A stretch of 64,000 nucleotides of DNA from Bacteroidota bacterium (GCA_030550395.1 JAUQPL010000009.1:1-64000); one strand, 5' to 3'; positions 25,330 through 34,887 are shown, counted from the stretch's first letter. The notes: a model not told the origin generated them from the letters alone. Translations and numbers: made by a program.

Positions 25330-26589
25330 CTATCCCCGGAATAGCTCTATAGCTTTCTGGACGGCAGCCACTAAGCGGTCAATCTCCTCCGGCGTGTTGT
25401 ATAGGGCGAAGGATGCCCGTGCAGTTGCCGGTATACCGAAGAAATCCATCACTGGTTGCGTGCAGTGATGTCCGACGCGGATGGCAATTCCTTCGCGGTC
25501 GGCAATTGTTCCCAGGTCGTGGGGATGGATACCCTCCACTGTGAAGGAGACAATGGAAGCCTTGTGCCGTGCAGTCCCAATGATCCGTACTCCTGGGATA
25601 CTTTCCAGCTGCTCGGTAGCGTATGCCAATAGCTGTTGCTCATGGGCAGCGATTCGCTCCAGACCTAAACTTTGAACATACTCCAGGGCGGCCTTTAGCC
25701 CGATGGCACCGGCAATATTCGGCGTTCCTGCCTCGAACTTGTATGGCACTTCGTTATAGAGAGTTCGCTCAAAGGTGACAGAGCGAATCATGTCTCCGCC
25801 ACCTTGGTATGGGGGAAACTCTTCCAACCAGTACCGTTTGGCGTAGAGTACGCCGATGCCAGTGGGACCGTAGACCTTGTGCCCGGAGAAGGCATAGAAG
25901 TCACAGTCCAGCTCCTGTATGTTAACCGGTAGGTGGGCAACAGCTTGTGCCCCATCGACCAAGACGGGAATACCGTACTCGTGGGCTTTGCCAATGAGTT
26001 CTCTCACGGGGTTGATTGTCCCAAGGGAGTTAGAAACATGGACGACAGCCAATAGGGCTGTTCGTTCGGTGAAAAGCTCATCCTCGTGGTCCAACTTTAG
26101 CTCCCCGCTTGCGGTGATAGGAATCACGCGCAGCCGAGCGCCTGTCTGCTCTGCAGCAAGCTGCCAAGGAACGATGTTGGAGTGGTGTTCCATTTGAGTC
26201 AGGAGGATTTCCAGGCCAGCTCGAAGGCGCGTCCGTGCCATGCAGTGAGCCACTAAGTTGATAGCTTCTGTCGTACCGCGGACAAACACAATCTCCTGGG
26301 GGGAAGCTGCACCAATGAATCGCTGCACGGTGCGCCGAGCATCTTCGTAGAGTTCCGTGGCTTGCTCGCTGAGGTAATAGACTCCACGGTGGACATTGCT
26401 GTTGAGTTCGCTGTAGAAGTGCTGCAGGGTTTCAATGACAACGCGTGGCTTCTGTGTTGTGGCGGCGTTGTCTAAGTAGACCAGCGGTTTACCGTAGACG
26501 GTGCGGTGGAGGATAGGAAAGTCTGCTCGCCATGCTGCTACGACTTCCTCCGGTACAGTGACGGAGGCCAGCAGGGAGGGGTTGGTCAT
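25330..26589 (-). CDS. sufS: Cysteine desulfurase SufS
   Basis: PLP enzyme that extracts sulfur from cysteine as a persulfide and passes it to SufU. The 419-residue product has LDNAATTQKP, HSNIVPWQ, the PLP aspartate in LVDGAQAVAHLP, the Schiff-base lysine in AFSGHKVYGPTG, and the active-site cysteine in RVGHHCTQPVMDFFG. I place the start at ATG 26589, where ATGA overlaps the sufD stop; an in-frame start further upstream would reach into sufD. Group II desulfurase features (short active-site loop) fit SufS rather than IscS. Confidence 0.97.
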   Translation of the reverse strand: MTNPSLLASVTVPEEVVAAWRADFPILHRTVYGKPLVYLDNAATTQKPRVVIETLQHFYSELNSNVHRGVYYLSEQATELYEDARRTVQRFIGAASPQEIVFVRGTTEAINLVAHCMARTRLRAGLEILLTQMEHHSNIVPWQLAAEQTGARLRVIPITASGELKLDHEDELFTERTALLAVVHVSNSLGTINPVRELIGKAHEYGIPVLVDGAQAVAHLPVNIQELDCDFYAFSGHKVYGPTGIGVLYAKRYWLEEFPPYQGGGDMIRSVTFERTLYNEVPYKFEAGTPNIAGAIGLKAALEYVQSLGLERIAAHEQQLLAYATEQLESIPGVRIIGTARHKASIVSFTVEGIHPHDLGTIADREGIAIRVGHHCTQPVMDFFGIPATARASFALYNTPEEIDRLVAAVQKAIELFRG

Positions 26590-27884
26590 GGCTTGACAGC
26601 TTGAAGGTGAGTCCGTTCGGCGATCAAGATGTCGGCATATTCCCAAAGTGCTGCGTCGGAAAGGGACTTCAAGGGTTCGCTCAGGAAGGCGTGTAACAGT
26701 AGAGCTCGTGCATAGTCAAGAGGGATACCGCGAGAGCGCATGTAGAAGAGAGCATCTTCGTCCAGCGAACCCACAGTAGCCCCATGCGTACAGCGGACGT
26801 CATCGGCATAGATCTCCAATTGTGGTCGAGCATTGACGGTAGCCTTCTCTGACAGCAGGACCGCACGGTGTGATTGGTATGCATTCGTCTTTTGCGCCCT
26901 TGGATGGACGTAGATGCGCCCCGTGAAGGTCACGGTTGCCTGGGCATCGGCAATGGATTTGTAAAGCTGGTTGCTGAGACATTGCTCCGCCTGGTGCTCT
27001 ACCTGAGTGCGGTGATCAACGATTTGCTGTCCGCTCACCATGGTTGCTCCGAACAATTGAGTTTCAGCACCCGGCGCAGCAAGGCGAATATACAGATTGT
27101 TTCGTATCAAAGCCCCACCCAGGGCAAGGGTCCAAACGGTCAGTCGGGCAGAGCGATCCAGTTCCGCACCGACGGTTGTAATAAGGAAGGATTCCGATGG
27201 CTCTGTTTGCCAGAGGATAAGCTCCAGGTCGGAATTGGGCGCAAGACGGACTTCTGCAACGAAGTTCGTTAGGCTCGGGTAGCTCCCGAGGGTATGGAAG
27301 CTGAGTAAAACCCGCCCACGTGCTTCCGGTTCTAAGGTGAGGCAGAGCCGCGGTTGAGATAGCTGTGGTTCCTCCACAGCGCTTGTTACAACAGCAATGT
27401 GGAGGATTTCCTTCGCCTGTCCAGCAAGTGAAAGGGTTGCAACGTCAGGAGCAAACGCCGTATTGAGGGCAATGAAGGTTTCTGCGTCAGGGCGGAGGAT
27501 TTCTCCTAGCCAAGGGGGGACTTCGCCGTCACTGTAAAGCAGACTGTCCAGGCGCACATAAGGTGGTAGGGATGCGACAACGGGAATCCCGGTCAACATC
27601 CATATATGTGGGCCTGGGAGGCTTTCCAATGCGGGAAGTTGGGAAAGGAGGGACGAGGTTTCTGCTGGAGATGGGGGTTCAATTCGGTATGCCGGGCGGA
27701 GGACGGGAGCTAAACTGGTGTACTTCCAGTCCTCATGGCGAGAGGTGGGGAAGCCCATCTTCTGGAATGCCTCCAACGCAATACGGCGGAGAGGATGGTG
27801 CGGACTCCAGCGGTGATGGTTGCTCTCCTGAAGCCAGCGATGGAAGGTTTCGACCAGGCGAGTTTGCAGTTCGGTAGTAGCCAT
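26586..27884 (-). CDS. sufD: Fe-S cluster assembly protein SufD
   Basis: SufD subunit of the SufBC2D scaffold complex, 432 residues. It shows the SufBD beta-helix region with MVSGQQIVDHRTQVEHQAEQCLSNQ-like sequence broken across the helix, GRIYVHPRAQKTNAYQ, the conserved RPQLEIYADDVRCTHGATVGSLDEDALFYMRSRGI stretch (about residues 350-385), and the C-terminal helices. The conserved histidine of CTHGATVG is present. SufD stabilises SufB and promotes iron loading. It sits 2 bases after sufC and overlaps sufS. Confidence 0.96.
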   Translation of the reverse strand: MATTELQTRLVETFHRWLQESNHHRWSPHHPLRRIALEAFQKMGFPTSRHEDWKYTSLAPVLRPAYRIEPPSPAETSSLLSQLPALESLPGPHIWMLTGIPVVASLPPYVRLDSLLYSDGEVPPWLGEILRPDAETFIALNTAFAPDVATLSLAGQAKEILHIAVVTSAVEEPQLSQPRLCLTLEPEARGRVLLSFHTLGSYPSLTNFVAEVRLAPNSDLELILWQTEPSESFLITTVGAELDRSARLTVWTLALGGALIRNNLYIRLAAPGAETQLFGATMVSGQQIVDHRTQVEHQAEQCLSNQLYKSIADAQATVTFTGRIYVHPRAQKTNAYQSHRAVLLSEKATVNARPQLEIYADDVRCTHGATVGSLDEDALFYMRSRGIPLDYARALLLHAFLSEPLKSLSDAALWEYADILIAERTHLQAVKP

Positions 27885-27886
27885 GG

Positions 27887-28675
27887 CTACGAAATACTTG
27901 GGAGAACAAGCTCTTCACCTTCGGCACGCAGCCAATCATAGCCCCGTTCCTCTAACTGCAGTGCCAATTCTTTGCCACCCGAACGGACGATGCGTCCATC
28001 GTAGAGCACATGGACAACATCGGGGACAATGTAGTTAAGCAGGCGCTGATAGTGCGTGATGACCACGAAAGAGCGCTCGGGTGAACGCATGCGGTTGACA
28101 CCGGAGGCGACAACTTTGAGTGCGTCAATGTCCAAGCCGGAATCAGTTTCATCTAAAATCGCCAACTGCGGTTCCAGAAGTAGCAATTGGAAGATTTCGT
28201 TCCGTTTTTTCTCACCGCCGGAGAAGCTCTCATTGACACCGCGTTGGAGGAACTCAGGATCAATCCCGACCCAAGACATGCGCTCCCGGGCTATCTTCAG
28301 GAAGGCGATCGGGTCTAAAGGTTCTTGTCCGCGCGCTTTCCGGATTTCGTTGAGAGCCGTCCGGAGGAAGGTCGCCATAGTAACTCCTGGGATTTCTACC
28401 GGATACTGGAATGCCAGGAAGAGCCCAGCCCGGGCTCGTTCTTCAGGCTCCATCTCCAGAAGGTTCATTCCATTGTACAGAACCTCGCCTTCCAGGATGT
28501 CGTAGCCTTCGCGTCCTGCTAAGACGGCCGCCAGTGTACTTTTCCCTGAGCCGTTCGGTCCCATAATAGCATGGACCTCGCCACGGCGGACTTCTAAGTC
28601 CACTCCATGGAGGATCTCTTTGCCTTCGACAGCAACCCGGAGGTTGCGAATGATGAGAATGTTGTCCATAGGCAT
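27887..28675 (-). CDS. sufC: Fe-S cluster assembly ATPase SufC
   Basis: ABC-type ATPase of the SufBC2D complex, 262 residues. Walker A is GPNGSGKSTLAAVLAG, the Q-loop lies in FLAFQYPVEIPGV, the signature is SFSGGEKKRNEI and Walker B is LAILDETDSGLDIDALK. The SufC-specific GREGYDILEG and ETDSGLD sequences exclude a transport ATPase. The start may be ATG 28675 or ATG 28669 (product beginning MDNILI). Co-transcribed with sufB (13-base gap upstream) and sufD. Confidence 0.98.
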   Translation of the reverse strand: MPMDNILIIRNLRVAVEGKEILHGVDLEVRRGEVHAIMGPNGSGKSTLAAVLAGREGYDILEGEVLYNGMNLLEMEPEERARAGLFLAFQYPVEIPGVTMATFLRTALNEIRKARGQEPLDPIAFLKIARERMSWVGIDPEFLQRGVNESFSGGEKKRNEIFQLLLLEPQLAILDETDSGLDIDALKVVASGVNRMRSPERSFVVITHYQRLLNYIVPDVVHVLYDGRIVRSGGKELALQLEERGYDWLRAEGEELVLPSIS

Positions 28676-28688
28676 TGCACCTTGAGTT

Positions 28689-30134
28689 TTACCCTACACT
28701 TCCTTCCAAGGAGATTGCTAACAGTTTCTGTGCCTCAACAGCAAATTCCATAGGCAGATGGAGGAGGACCTCCCGGCAGTACCCATTGACAATCAGGGCG
28801 ACAGCGTCTTCTTCGGAAATGCCCCGCTGGCGGCAGTAAAAGAGCATATCGTCACCGATCTTGGAAGTTGTCGCCTCGTGTTCGGTAATCGCTGTAGGAT
28901 TCAGCACCTCAATGTAAGGGAAGGTGTGTGCCCCACAGGTATGACCAATCAGGAGTGAATCGCACTGGGTATAGTTGCGGGCATAATCGGCACCGCGAAG
29001 GACACGAACGAGTCCTCGGTATGTGTTGTTACTGCGCCCTGCAGCAATTCCTTTGGAGACGATCCGGCTCCGTGTGTGCCGCCCGATGTGAATCATTTTC
29101 GTACCAGTGTCAGCTTGTTGGTAGTTGTTTGTGACGGCGACAGAGTAAAACTCTCCGACGCTGCCATCCCCTTTCAGGATGACGCTGGGATACTTCCACG
29201 TGATGGCAGAGCCTGTCTCAACTTGGGTCCAGGAAATCTTGGACTCCTTCCCAAGGCAGATTCCGCGCTTGGTAACGAAGTTGTAAATACCACCCCGACC
29301 TTCGCGATCGCCGGGGTACCAGTTCTGTACGGTGGAGTACTTAATCTCGGCTCCGTCCAGTGCAATCAGTTCAACAACGGCGGCGTGGAGTTGGTTCTCG
29401 TCCCGTATCGGGGCTGTACATCCTTCTAGGTAGCTTACGTAGGAGCCTTCGTCAGCAATGATAAGAGTACGCTCAAACTGCCCTGTGCGGGCGGCATTAA
29501 TCCGGAAGTAGGTGGAAAGTTCCATTGGGCAGCGGACCCCCGGAGGGACGTAGACGAACGAACCATCGCTGAACACAGCAGAGTTCAGGGCAGCAAAGAA
29601 GTTGTCCGTATACGGAACTACAGAGCCCAGGTAGCGTTGTACCAGATCCGGATGCTGCTGAATTGCTTCACTCATGGAACAGAAGATAATTCCCAGTTCT
29701 GCTAACTTTTCCTTGAATGTGGTGGCGACAGAAGCACTGTCCAAAACCGCATCAACGGCAACTCCGGCTAATAACTTTTGCTCCTCCAGTGGGATGCCCA
29801 ATTTTTCAAAGATACGGCGGATTTCAGGGTCTACCTCGTCCAAGCTCTGCACTTGTCGCTTTTTCGGGGCGGCATAGTAGCGAATAGCTTGGTAATCAAT
29901 CGGGGGATAGGTAACCTTTGCCCATCGTGGCTCTTGCATCGTCTTCCAGTGCCGGAATGCGCGTAAACGCCACTCCAGCATCCACTCCGGCTCGCCCTTC
30001 CGCTCCCAGATGTAGTGGATGATCTCTTCGTTGAGCCCGACAGGGGCTAGCTCCTCTTCAATGTCGGCAACGAAACCGTACTTGTACTCAGAAGCAGTTA
30101 CTTGCTGAAGGAGTTCGTCCTGCTGAGTAGCCAT
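28689..30134 (-). CDS. sufB: Fe-S cluster assembly protein SufB
   Basis: Scaffold subunit on which the nascent cluster is assembled, 481 residues, first gene of the operon. Visible features include the N-terminal helical region ([20 protein letters not shown]), [29 protein letters not shown], the NWYPGD and VTKRGICLG strands, and the C-terminal [19 protein letters not shown] segment with the conserved cysteine and [15 protein letters not shown]. Length and motifs distinguish it from the shorter SufD encoded downstream. The 115 bases upstream of its ATG contain a 13-bp inverted repeat that may be an operator. Confidence 0.98.
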   Translation of the reverse strand: MATQQDELLQQVTASEYKYGFVADIEEELAPVGLNEEIIHYIWERKGEPEWMLEWRLRAFRHWKTMQEPRWAKVTYPPIDYQAIRYYAAPKKRQVQSLDEVDPEIRRIFEKLGIPLEEQKLLAGVAVDAVLDSASVATTFKEKLAELGIIFCSMSEAIQQHPDLVQRYLGSVVPYTDNFFAALNSAVFSDGSFVYVPPGVRCPMELSTYFRINAARTGQFERTLIIADEGSYVSYLEGCTAPIRDENQLHAAVVELIALDGAEIKYSTVQNWYPGDREGRGGIYNFVTKRGICLGKESKISWTQVETGSAITWKYPSVILKGDGSVGEFYSVAVTNNYQQADTGTKMIHIGRHTRSRIVSKGIAAGRSNNTYRGLVRVLRGADYARNYTQCDSLLIGHTCGAHTFPYIEVLNPTAITEHEATTSKIGDDMLFYCRQRGISEEDAVALIVNGYCREVLLHLPMEFAVEAQKLLAISLEGSVG

Positions 30135-30190
30135 TGAAGGAAGAACCTCTGCTGATACAACCAGCAGCGATGTAGACGAGGGGAAAAGCA

Positions 30191-30203
30191 GACTATTTTA
30201 GTC
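30191..30203. promoter_or_regulatory. Candidate operator of the Suf operon (perfect inverted repeat)
   Basis: GACTATTTTAGTC: five-base arms GACTA/TAGTC around TTT, perfectly palindromic. It lies 57 bases upstream of the sufB ATG, in the only substantial non-coding region before the operon, and overlaps an AT-rich segment (TAAAAT on the minus strand) that could be a -10/-7 region. The operon encodes an Rrf2 regulator, whose family binds AT-rich palindromes. Arms this short can arise by chance, so this is a candidate only. Confidence 0.35.
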
Positions 30204-30219
30204 GGTTTTAAGGCCACAG

Positions 30220-30240
30220 CCATTCCTGCATCGGGAATGG
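30220..30240 (-). terminator. Hairpin after the thiolase stop, possible weak terminator
   Basis: Seven-base perfect stem CCATTCC/GGAATGG with a seven-base loop, ten bases downstream of the thiolase stop codon (minus strand). No uridine tract follows directly; a TTAAAA run comes about ten bases later. It could end thiolase transcription upstream of the sufB promoter, or be a 3' stabilising stem-loop. Confidence 0.3.
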
Positions 30241-30249
30241 GGGGAGCCC

Positions 30250-31431
30250 TTACTGGAGGTTTTCGACAATGAGAGCGCTTGCTTCCCCGCCGCCGATGCA
30301 AATGGCTGCCATACCGTATCGCTTCCGGTAGCGGCGCAGGGCATAAAGGAGTGTTGTAAGGATCCGAGCTCCCGAAGCTCCAATGGGATGACCCAAGGCG
30401 ACAGCTCCGCCGTGGACGTTGAGTTTATCCAGTGGAATGTTGAGCTGCCTTTGTGCAACGAGTGCTACAACGGCGAAAGCTTCATTAATCTCGAAGAGGT
30501 CAATGTCTTCCAAGGGCAGACCTGCTTTCTTCAGCACATGCTGTATGCCTTCAATAGGAGCGGTTGTAAACCATTCAGGGCGCTGGGCAACGGAGCCGTG
30601 GGCAACGATACGGGCTAGCGGTTGAAGCCCTAATGCTGCCGCCCGTTGCTCGGACATGACCACGAGTGCCGCGGCCCCGTCATCGATGGAGCTGGCGTTG
30701 GCAGCTGTGACTGTGCCGTTGGGGCGAAAGACTGGTTTGAGATGTGGGATTTTCTCAAAGCGAACCTTTGAGGGTTCCTCGTCCGTGTCAATCGTGACGG
30801 TCTGTCCGTTCGGGCGTTCGTAGGTGACGGGCACGATTTCATCGGCGAAGTATCCTTGAGCCTGGGCTTCCAGGGCACGGCGGTAGCTAAGGATAGCATA
30901 TTCGTCTTGCTCTTCTCGGGGAATATTACAGGTGCTAGCGCAGAGTTCTGCAGCATCGCCCATGTGGAATTGGTTGTATACGTCCCAGAGCCCGTCGTGA
31001 ATCATAGAATCAATAAGCTGTGCATGGCCCATGCGAAGTCCAGACCGGGCTTTGGGGAGGAGATAGGGGGCGTTGGACATAGACTCTTGTCCGCCAGCGA
31101 CGACAATTTCGGCATCTCCGCAGCGGATTATCTGGTCGGCGAGCATGACAGCTTTCAATCCGCTGCCGCAGACCTTGTTGATAGTCATGCAAGGGACATG
31201 CTCGGGAAGACCAGCGAAGATAGCGGCTTGGCGGGCGGGGGCTTGCCCCACACCGGCTGTCAGTACATTCCCCATGATCACCTCATCCACCATGCTCGGT
31301 TCAATGCCGGCACGGCGGATAGCTTCTCGGATGGCGATTGCCCCTAGGCGGGGGGCAGGAAGTTCCGATAACGAACCCAGAAAAGCCCCAATAGGGGTGC
31401 GGACAGCAGAGACAATGACAGAATTTGGCAT
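30250..31431 (-). CDS. Acetyl-CoA acetyltransferase (thiolase)
   Basis: Thiolase that interconverts two acetyl-CoA with acetoacetyl-CoA, or cleaves longer 3-ketoacyl-CoAs. The 393-residue protein has the nucleophilic cysteine in INKVCGSGLKAV, the catalytic histidine in GGAVALGHPIGASG and the second cysteine in AICIGGGEASA. The sequence is closest in character to biosynthetic-type AtoB/PhaA enzymes, but substrate length cannot be fixed from motifs. It stands alone between the Suf operon and the divergent VWA gene. A TAATTTTG promoter element with an upstream TTG 17 bases away precedes the start. Confidence 0.95.
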   Translation of the reverse strand: MPNSVIVSAVRTPIGAFLGSLSELPAPRLGAIAIREAIRRAGIEPSMVDEVIMGNVLTAGVGQAPARQAAIFAGLPEHVPCMTINKVCGSGLKAVMLADQIIRCGDAEIVVAGGQESMSNAPYLLPKARSGLRMGHAQLIDSMIHDGLWDVYNQFHMGDAAELCASTCNIPREEQDEYAILSYRRALEAQAQGYFADEIVPVTYERPNGQTVTIDTDEEPSKVRFEKIPHLKPVFRPNGTVTAANASSIDDGAAALVVMSEQRAAALGLQPLARIVAHGSVAQRPEWFTTAPIEGIQHVLKKAGLPLEDIDLFEINEAFAVVALVAQRQLNIPLDKLNVHGGAVALGHPIGASGARILTTLLYALRRYRKRYGMAAICIGGGEASALIVENLQ

Positions 31432-31461
31432 TGCTGGATGCTCCTCTGTGTAAGACGGCTA

Positions 31462-31489
31462 CAAAATTACCGTTGCCTTTCCGGAGCAA
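31462..31489 (-). promoter_or_regulatory. Bacteroidota-type promoter of the thiolase gene
   Basis: Minus-strand TTG at 31489-31487 and TAATTTTG at 31469-31462 are separated by 17 bases, matching the -33/-7 arrangement of Bacteroidota promoters. Transcription would start near 31455, about 24 bases before the thiolase ATG. Confidence 0.55.
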
Positions 31490-31523
31490 GGGCGGTGAAG
31501 CAAAAAGTTTCTAATTTGCCTTC

Positions 31524-33104
31524 GTGGTGAGCCGGTCATGGGGACGCAGGACACCGATGGCGGCGTTTGGTGAGGACGTGGAAGCCTTCCTCCTGGGGAT
31601 GCGAGAGTTTGGACTCTTTGAAGACGTAGAGCGGCATCTGCCGGCAGAGTTTTCGGCAGTCTATGAAATTGCCCGGGTGCTGCATGATCCGGAGCATCCC
31701 CTGTGGCACCGGTTTGCTCCTCTTTTGAACCTTTTCCACACCCATGATCCGCAGCAACAGGAAGCCAGCGCTGCCTTACCCCGGCAGTATAGTTCTGAGG
31801 AGTATGATGCCGAACTAATTCGGCATTACCGAGATGTGGTCCGCATTTATCCCCATCAGTTTCTGTTGCCCGAGGAGGTTTTCTACCACCGTCTGGCGGA
31901 ACGCACACTGTGGATGCCGGTTCCCCGACCGCCGCGGGTTTACGGGTATCAAACTCATGGGGATGTGTACGCCCCGGACATTCGCAAGCAGAAGGTCTAC
32001 ATTCTCTTTGACACCTCTGCCTCCATGCAGCAGCACCATCGGATCCAGTTGGCGAAGGCAATTGCGTATACCTTTCTGCGGCGGAATCAAGCGGAGTTAG
32101 GCGAGGTGTTCTTGCGCACCTTTGACCTTCATATTGGGGAGCTCCACCATGCTTTTGACCAGTTGTCGTTTGAGCGCTTGTTGAGAACGGTCCTGCGATT
32201 GCAGGCAGTCGGTCAGGGTACGATGTTAGAGCAGGCGATTATGACAGCAATTGAGGATATTCGCCGGAAGCCATCGCTTGTGCAAAGTGAAATTCTCCTC
32301 TTCACCGATGGGATTGCCTATCTGCACGTCGGGCGGATACGGGAGCTATTGGGAGATGATATTCGGCTGCATGCGGTGCGTCTGGGGGCAGGACCCCTCC
32401 ACTTACAGGCGAAGGCTGTAGAGGATTTCGCCTACCGGGATGACGGAGAGGCGAGTCGTCAGTTTCGACGCCTACAGGATGAGAAGCACCATATTGAGCG
32501 GCAATTGGCGCATGTTTCCGGAGAGCATCAGCGGCGTCTCCTACAGAACCAGCTCCATTCCCTGGAACAGCAATGTTCCCTGATTCTGCGTCAGCTAGAG
32601 CGGCAGGCACAGAATCATTATGCCACGGCGTTACGGGAGTTGTGCACGGTGTACGTTGCCGTAGAGGATGTGCCGCTTGAGCAGTTGGTGCAGCTTTCGG
32701 CCGAGCGCCGTCGGAGTTTGGAGCAGGCGGCACAGGAGCTTATCCATCGGCTTCGGGAGGCACCCACGAGTGAGGATTTCCAGACAGCGGCTCTGCTGAG
32801 CGAGTACATGAGTTTTTTAGCACAGTGTTGCTCGGAGGCATCCTCACTTCGGGAGCTGGCGCAGCAACTGCGGCGGCTGATAAGTGAAGCCGTTCAGCAG
32901 AGGGGATACCGTGCTGCCTCTCAGGAGGTGCGGATGAGCCGAGTGGAACGCCGTATCCTTATGCAATTGGTAGCAATACCGGGGCTCTCCTTCCGGCAAC
33001 TTCTGCGCTTCCTTTCGCTGCACTACTGGTTTCGGCGCCTTCGTCTATGGCTCCGCCGTCTGGGATGGCAGTGGCGTTTACGACATCTACAGAGGTATAA
33101 ATGA
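31524..33104 (+). CDS. VWA domain protein with coiled-coil C-terminal half
   Basis: 526 residues, cytoplasmic. Residues about 150-300 form a von Willebrand A domain with the metal-ion-dependent adhesion motif DTSASMQQ, a later threonine in GQGTMLEQAI and the aspartate in LLFTDGIAYL. N-terminal about 140 residues are helical with no recognised motif. The C-terminal 200 residues are rich in Q, E, R and L with heptad-like spacing (RRLQDEKHHIERQLAHVSG, then long helices), suggesting a coiled coil and ending in a basic segment. VWA proteins of this type often work with MoxR-type AAA ATPases, but none is adjacent. Start is GTG 31524 or ATG 31557. The 3' end overlaps the next gene by four bases. Confidence 0.75.
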   Translation: MVSRSWGRRTPMAAFGEDVEAFLLGMREFGLFEDVERHLPAEFSAVYEIARVLHDPEHPLWHRFAPLLNLFHTHDPQQQEASAALPRQYSSEEYDAELIRHYRDVVRIYPHQFLLPEEVFYHRLAERTLWMPVPRPPRVYGYQTHGDVYAPDIRKQKVYILFDTSASMQQHHRIQLAKAIAYTFLRRNQAELGEVFLRTFDLHIGELHHAFDQLSFERLLRTVLRLQAVGQGTMLEQAIMTAIEDIRRKPSLVQSEILLFTDGIAYLHVGRIRELLGDDIRLHAVRLGAGPLHLQAKAVEDFAYRDDGEASRQFRRLQDEKHHIERQLAHVSGEHQRRLLQNQLHSLEQQCSLILRQLERQAQNHYATALRELCTVYVAVEDVPLEQLVQLSAERRRSLEQAAQELIHRLREAPTSEDFQTAALLSEYMSFLAQCCSEASSLRELAQQLRRLISEAVQQRGYRAASQEVRMSRVERRILMQLVAIPGLSFRQLLRFLSLHYWFRRLRLWLRRLGWQWRLRHLQRYK

Positions 33105-33634
33105 GTCCATGGCGATTGTTCGGGGCATTGGTAGCTTTCTACAGTGGAGCCGTGCTATGGATAGGTGCCCTTGTGACTTTCGGGACTTCCGTTGCTGCCG
33201 TTCCCTTTGAAGTCCTTTCCCGTGATAGTGCCGGGATGGTGAATCGGCTGATTCTGGCACGGCTCCACGTATTGGAGGTTGTGGGGGCCATTCTCTTGGG
33301 GATGGGTTTGTGGATGGTGAACGTGCGAATCCGTAATTGGAAGTGGTGGATTCCCCCGGTCGGCTTTGTGATTATGGTGACGCTGTTCGGCGTTTATGCT
33401 GGGTTGTTGGAGCCGATTATGAATGGGATCGCTCGCTCGGTGAGCTTTGATAATCCGGCGCCGGAGACAGCGGCGGCTATTGCGCGCTTTGAAGGGTATC
33501 ACCGCCTTTATTCTCTACTGGCAGCAGTGACGGCGCTCCTTGGAGTTGCCGTTTTCGTCTGGCAGACGTGGTTATTGGTACGCCTCTTCCACGGACGGGA
33601 AAGTTTTCAGAGTCCAAGTTCTGAGAGGTCGTAG
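33101..33634 (+). CDS. DUF4149-like integral membrane protein
   Basis: 177 residues with four hydrophobic segments (about residues 5-30, 55-75, 85-105 and 135-165). The pattern of a short first loop containing a PFEVLSRDSAG segment and a long amphipathic loop (SVSFDNPAPETAAAIARFEGYHRLYS) resembles DUF4149/TMEM205-type proteins. No function is known for these. ATG overlaps the VWA gene stop (ATGA), so the two are coupled. It converges with recA with only five bases between the stops. Confidence 0.65.
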   Translation: MSPWRLFGALVAFYSGAVLWIGALVTFGTSVAAVPFEVLSRDSAGMVNRLILARLHVLEVVGAILLGMGLWMVNVRIRNWKWWIPPVGFVIMVTLFGVYAGLLEPIMNGIARSVSFDNPAPETAAAIARFEGYHRLYSLLAAVTALLGVAVFVWQTWLLVRLFHGRESFQSPSSERS

Positions 33635-33639
33635 CGGTC

Positions 33640-34695
33640 TTATTTAGCTTCTGTGCTCTTTTTGGCGGGGGAACCGTTGTGTCCGTTGTCCACTGGGGGC
33701 AACTTAAGTGCTGCGCGCACGGACTGCTCCAGCCGTTGGCGGAGTGCAGCATCCTCTTGCAGAAGCTTTCGGAGCGCTTCCCGTCCCTGTACGCGCTCTT
33801 CGCCATAGGCCAGCCATGAACCACTGCGGCTGATGATTCCGTGTTCCAGACCCAGGTCTATAAGCTCGTTGAGTCGGGAGATGCCTTCGCTGTAGAGGAT
33901 GTCAAACTCTCCCTCCTTGAAGGGAGGCGCTACCTTGTTTTTGACGACCTTGAAGCGGATACGGCTCCCAACGATTTCGGTTCCTTCTTTGATGACATCC
34001 TTGCGGCGCAGGTCTATACGCACGGAGGCGTAGTATTTGAGCGCATTGCCGCCGGTGGTTGTCTCCGGGTTCCCGTATAGGACACCAATTTTGCTCCGCA
34101 GTTGGTTAGTGAAGACGACCACGGTATTAGAGCGACCAATGGCAGCACTCAGTTTACGCATGGCTTGGGACATCAAGCGGGCTTGCAGACCGACCTGAGC
34201 GTCGCCCATTTCGCCCTCAATCTCCACCCGGGGAGTCAAGGCGGCTACCGAATCAATGACGATGACATCTACAGCGCCGCTGCGGACCAGAGTTTCCACG
34301 ATCTCCAATGCTTGCTCACCGAACTCTGGCTGTGAGAGGAGAAGGTTGTTTAGGTCCACGCCCAATCGCTGAGCATATTGGACATCGAGGGCATGTTCAG
34401 CATCTACGAACGCGGCAATGCCCCCGCGCTTTTGAGCTTCGGCAATAATATGGAGGCAGACCGTTGTTTTTCCGGATGACTCCGGACCGAAGATTTCCAC
34501 GATGCGTCCGCGCGGTACACCACCTACGCCAATGGCGGCATCCAGAGTTAGGCTCCCCGTTGAGATTGCCTCTACGGGAACAACCTGTGAGTCACTCAGG
34601 CGCATGATTGCGCCTTTGCCGAAGTGCTTTTCAATCTGCTCAATAGCCAACTGCAGCGCTTTTTGTCGCGCCTCCGTAGGACGTGCCTCTGGCAT
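33640..34695 (-). CDS. recA: Recombinase RecA
   Basis: Homologous recombination and SOS coprotease, 351 residues. Walker [10 protein letters not shown], the AEHALD segment, the Walker B region [15 protein letters not shown]2 loop [30 protein letters not shown] (about residues 195-225) and the acidic C-terminal tail are all present. I place the start at ATG 34695 because AAGGAG lies about eight bases upstream and the product then begins [14 protein letters not shown]; an earlier in-frame start would add 34 unrelated residues. No E. coli- or Bacillus-type LexA box was found in the 190 bases upstream. Converges with the DUF4149-like gene. Confidence 0.98.
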   Translation of the reverse strand: MPEARPTEARQKALQLAIEQIEKHFGKGAIMRLSDSQVVPVEAISTGSLTLDAAIGVGGVPRGRIVEIFGPESSGKTTVCLHIIAEAQKRGGIAAFVDAEHALDVQYAQRLGVDLNNLLLSQPEFGEQALEIVETLVRSGAVDVIVIDSVAALTPRVEIEGEMGDAQVGLQARLMSQAMRKLSAAIGRSNTVVVFTNQLRSKIGVLYGNPETTTGGNALKYYASVRIDLRRKDVIKEGTEIVGSRIRFKVVKNKVAPPFKEGEFDILYSEGISRLNELIDLGLEHGIISRSGSWLAYGEERVQGREALRKLLQEDAALRQRLEQSVRAALKLPPVDNGHNGSPAKKSTEAK

Positions 34696-34857
34696 GGGAA
34701 GACTCCTTAGGTTTGTTGGACTCTTCGTGCGGGGCGTGTGCTCCAGCCGGCGTATTACCGGACTCAGAAACTGGAAGCAGAGAAGACGCCTCGGCACACG
34801 ATATGACGTTTTGCCCTTATCCTTTCATGCACGCAGAGTCTGAGCCAGGGTTTTGCA

Positions 34858-34865
34858 TAAGTTTG
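34858..34865 (+). promoter_or_regulatory. Bacteroidota-type -7 element upstream of the methyltransferase
   Basis: TAAGTTTG, an exact TAnnTTTG match, 22 bases upstream of ATG 34888; transcription would begin near 34872. No standard-spaced -33 TTG. The rest of the 192-base divergent region between recA and this gene shows nothing else I recognise. Confidence 0.5.
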
Positions 34866-34887
34866 TAGTTGGCATCCCGCTTCTGCA

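Noticed and set aside
34696-34887. SOS (LexA) box upstream of recA
   Set aside because: No CTGT-N8-ACAG or GAAC-N4-GTTC sequence is present; a lineage-specific box cannot be excluded.
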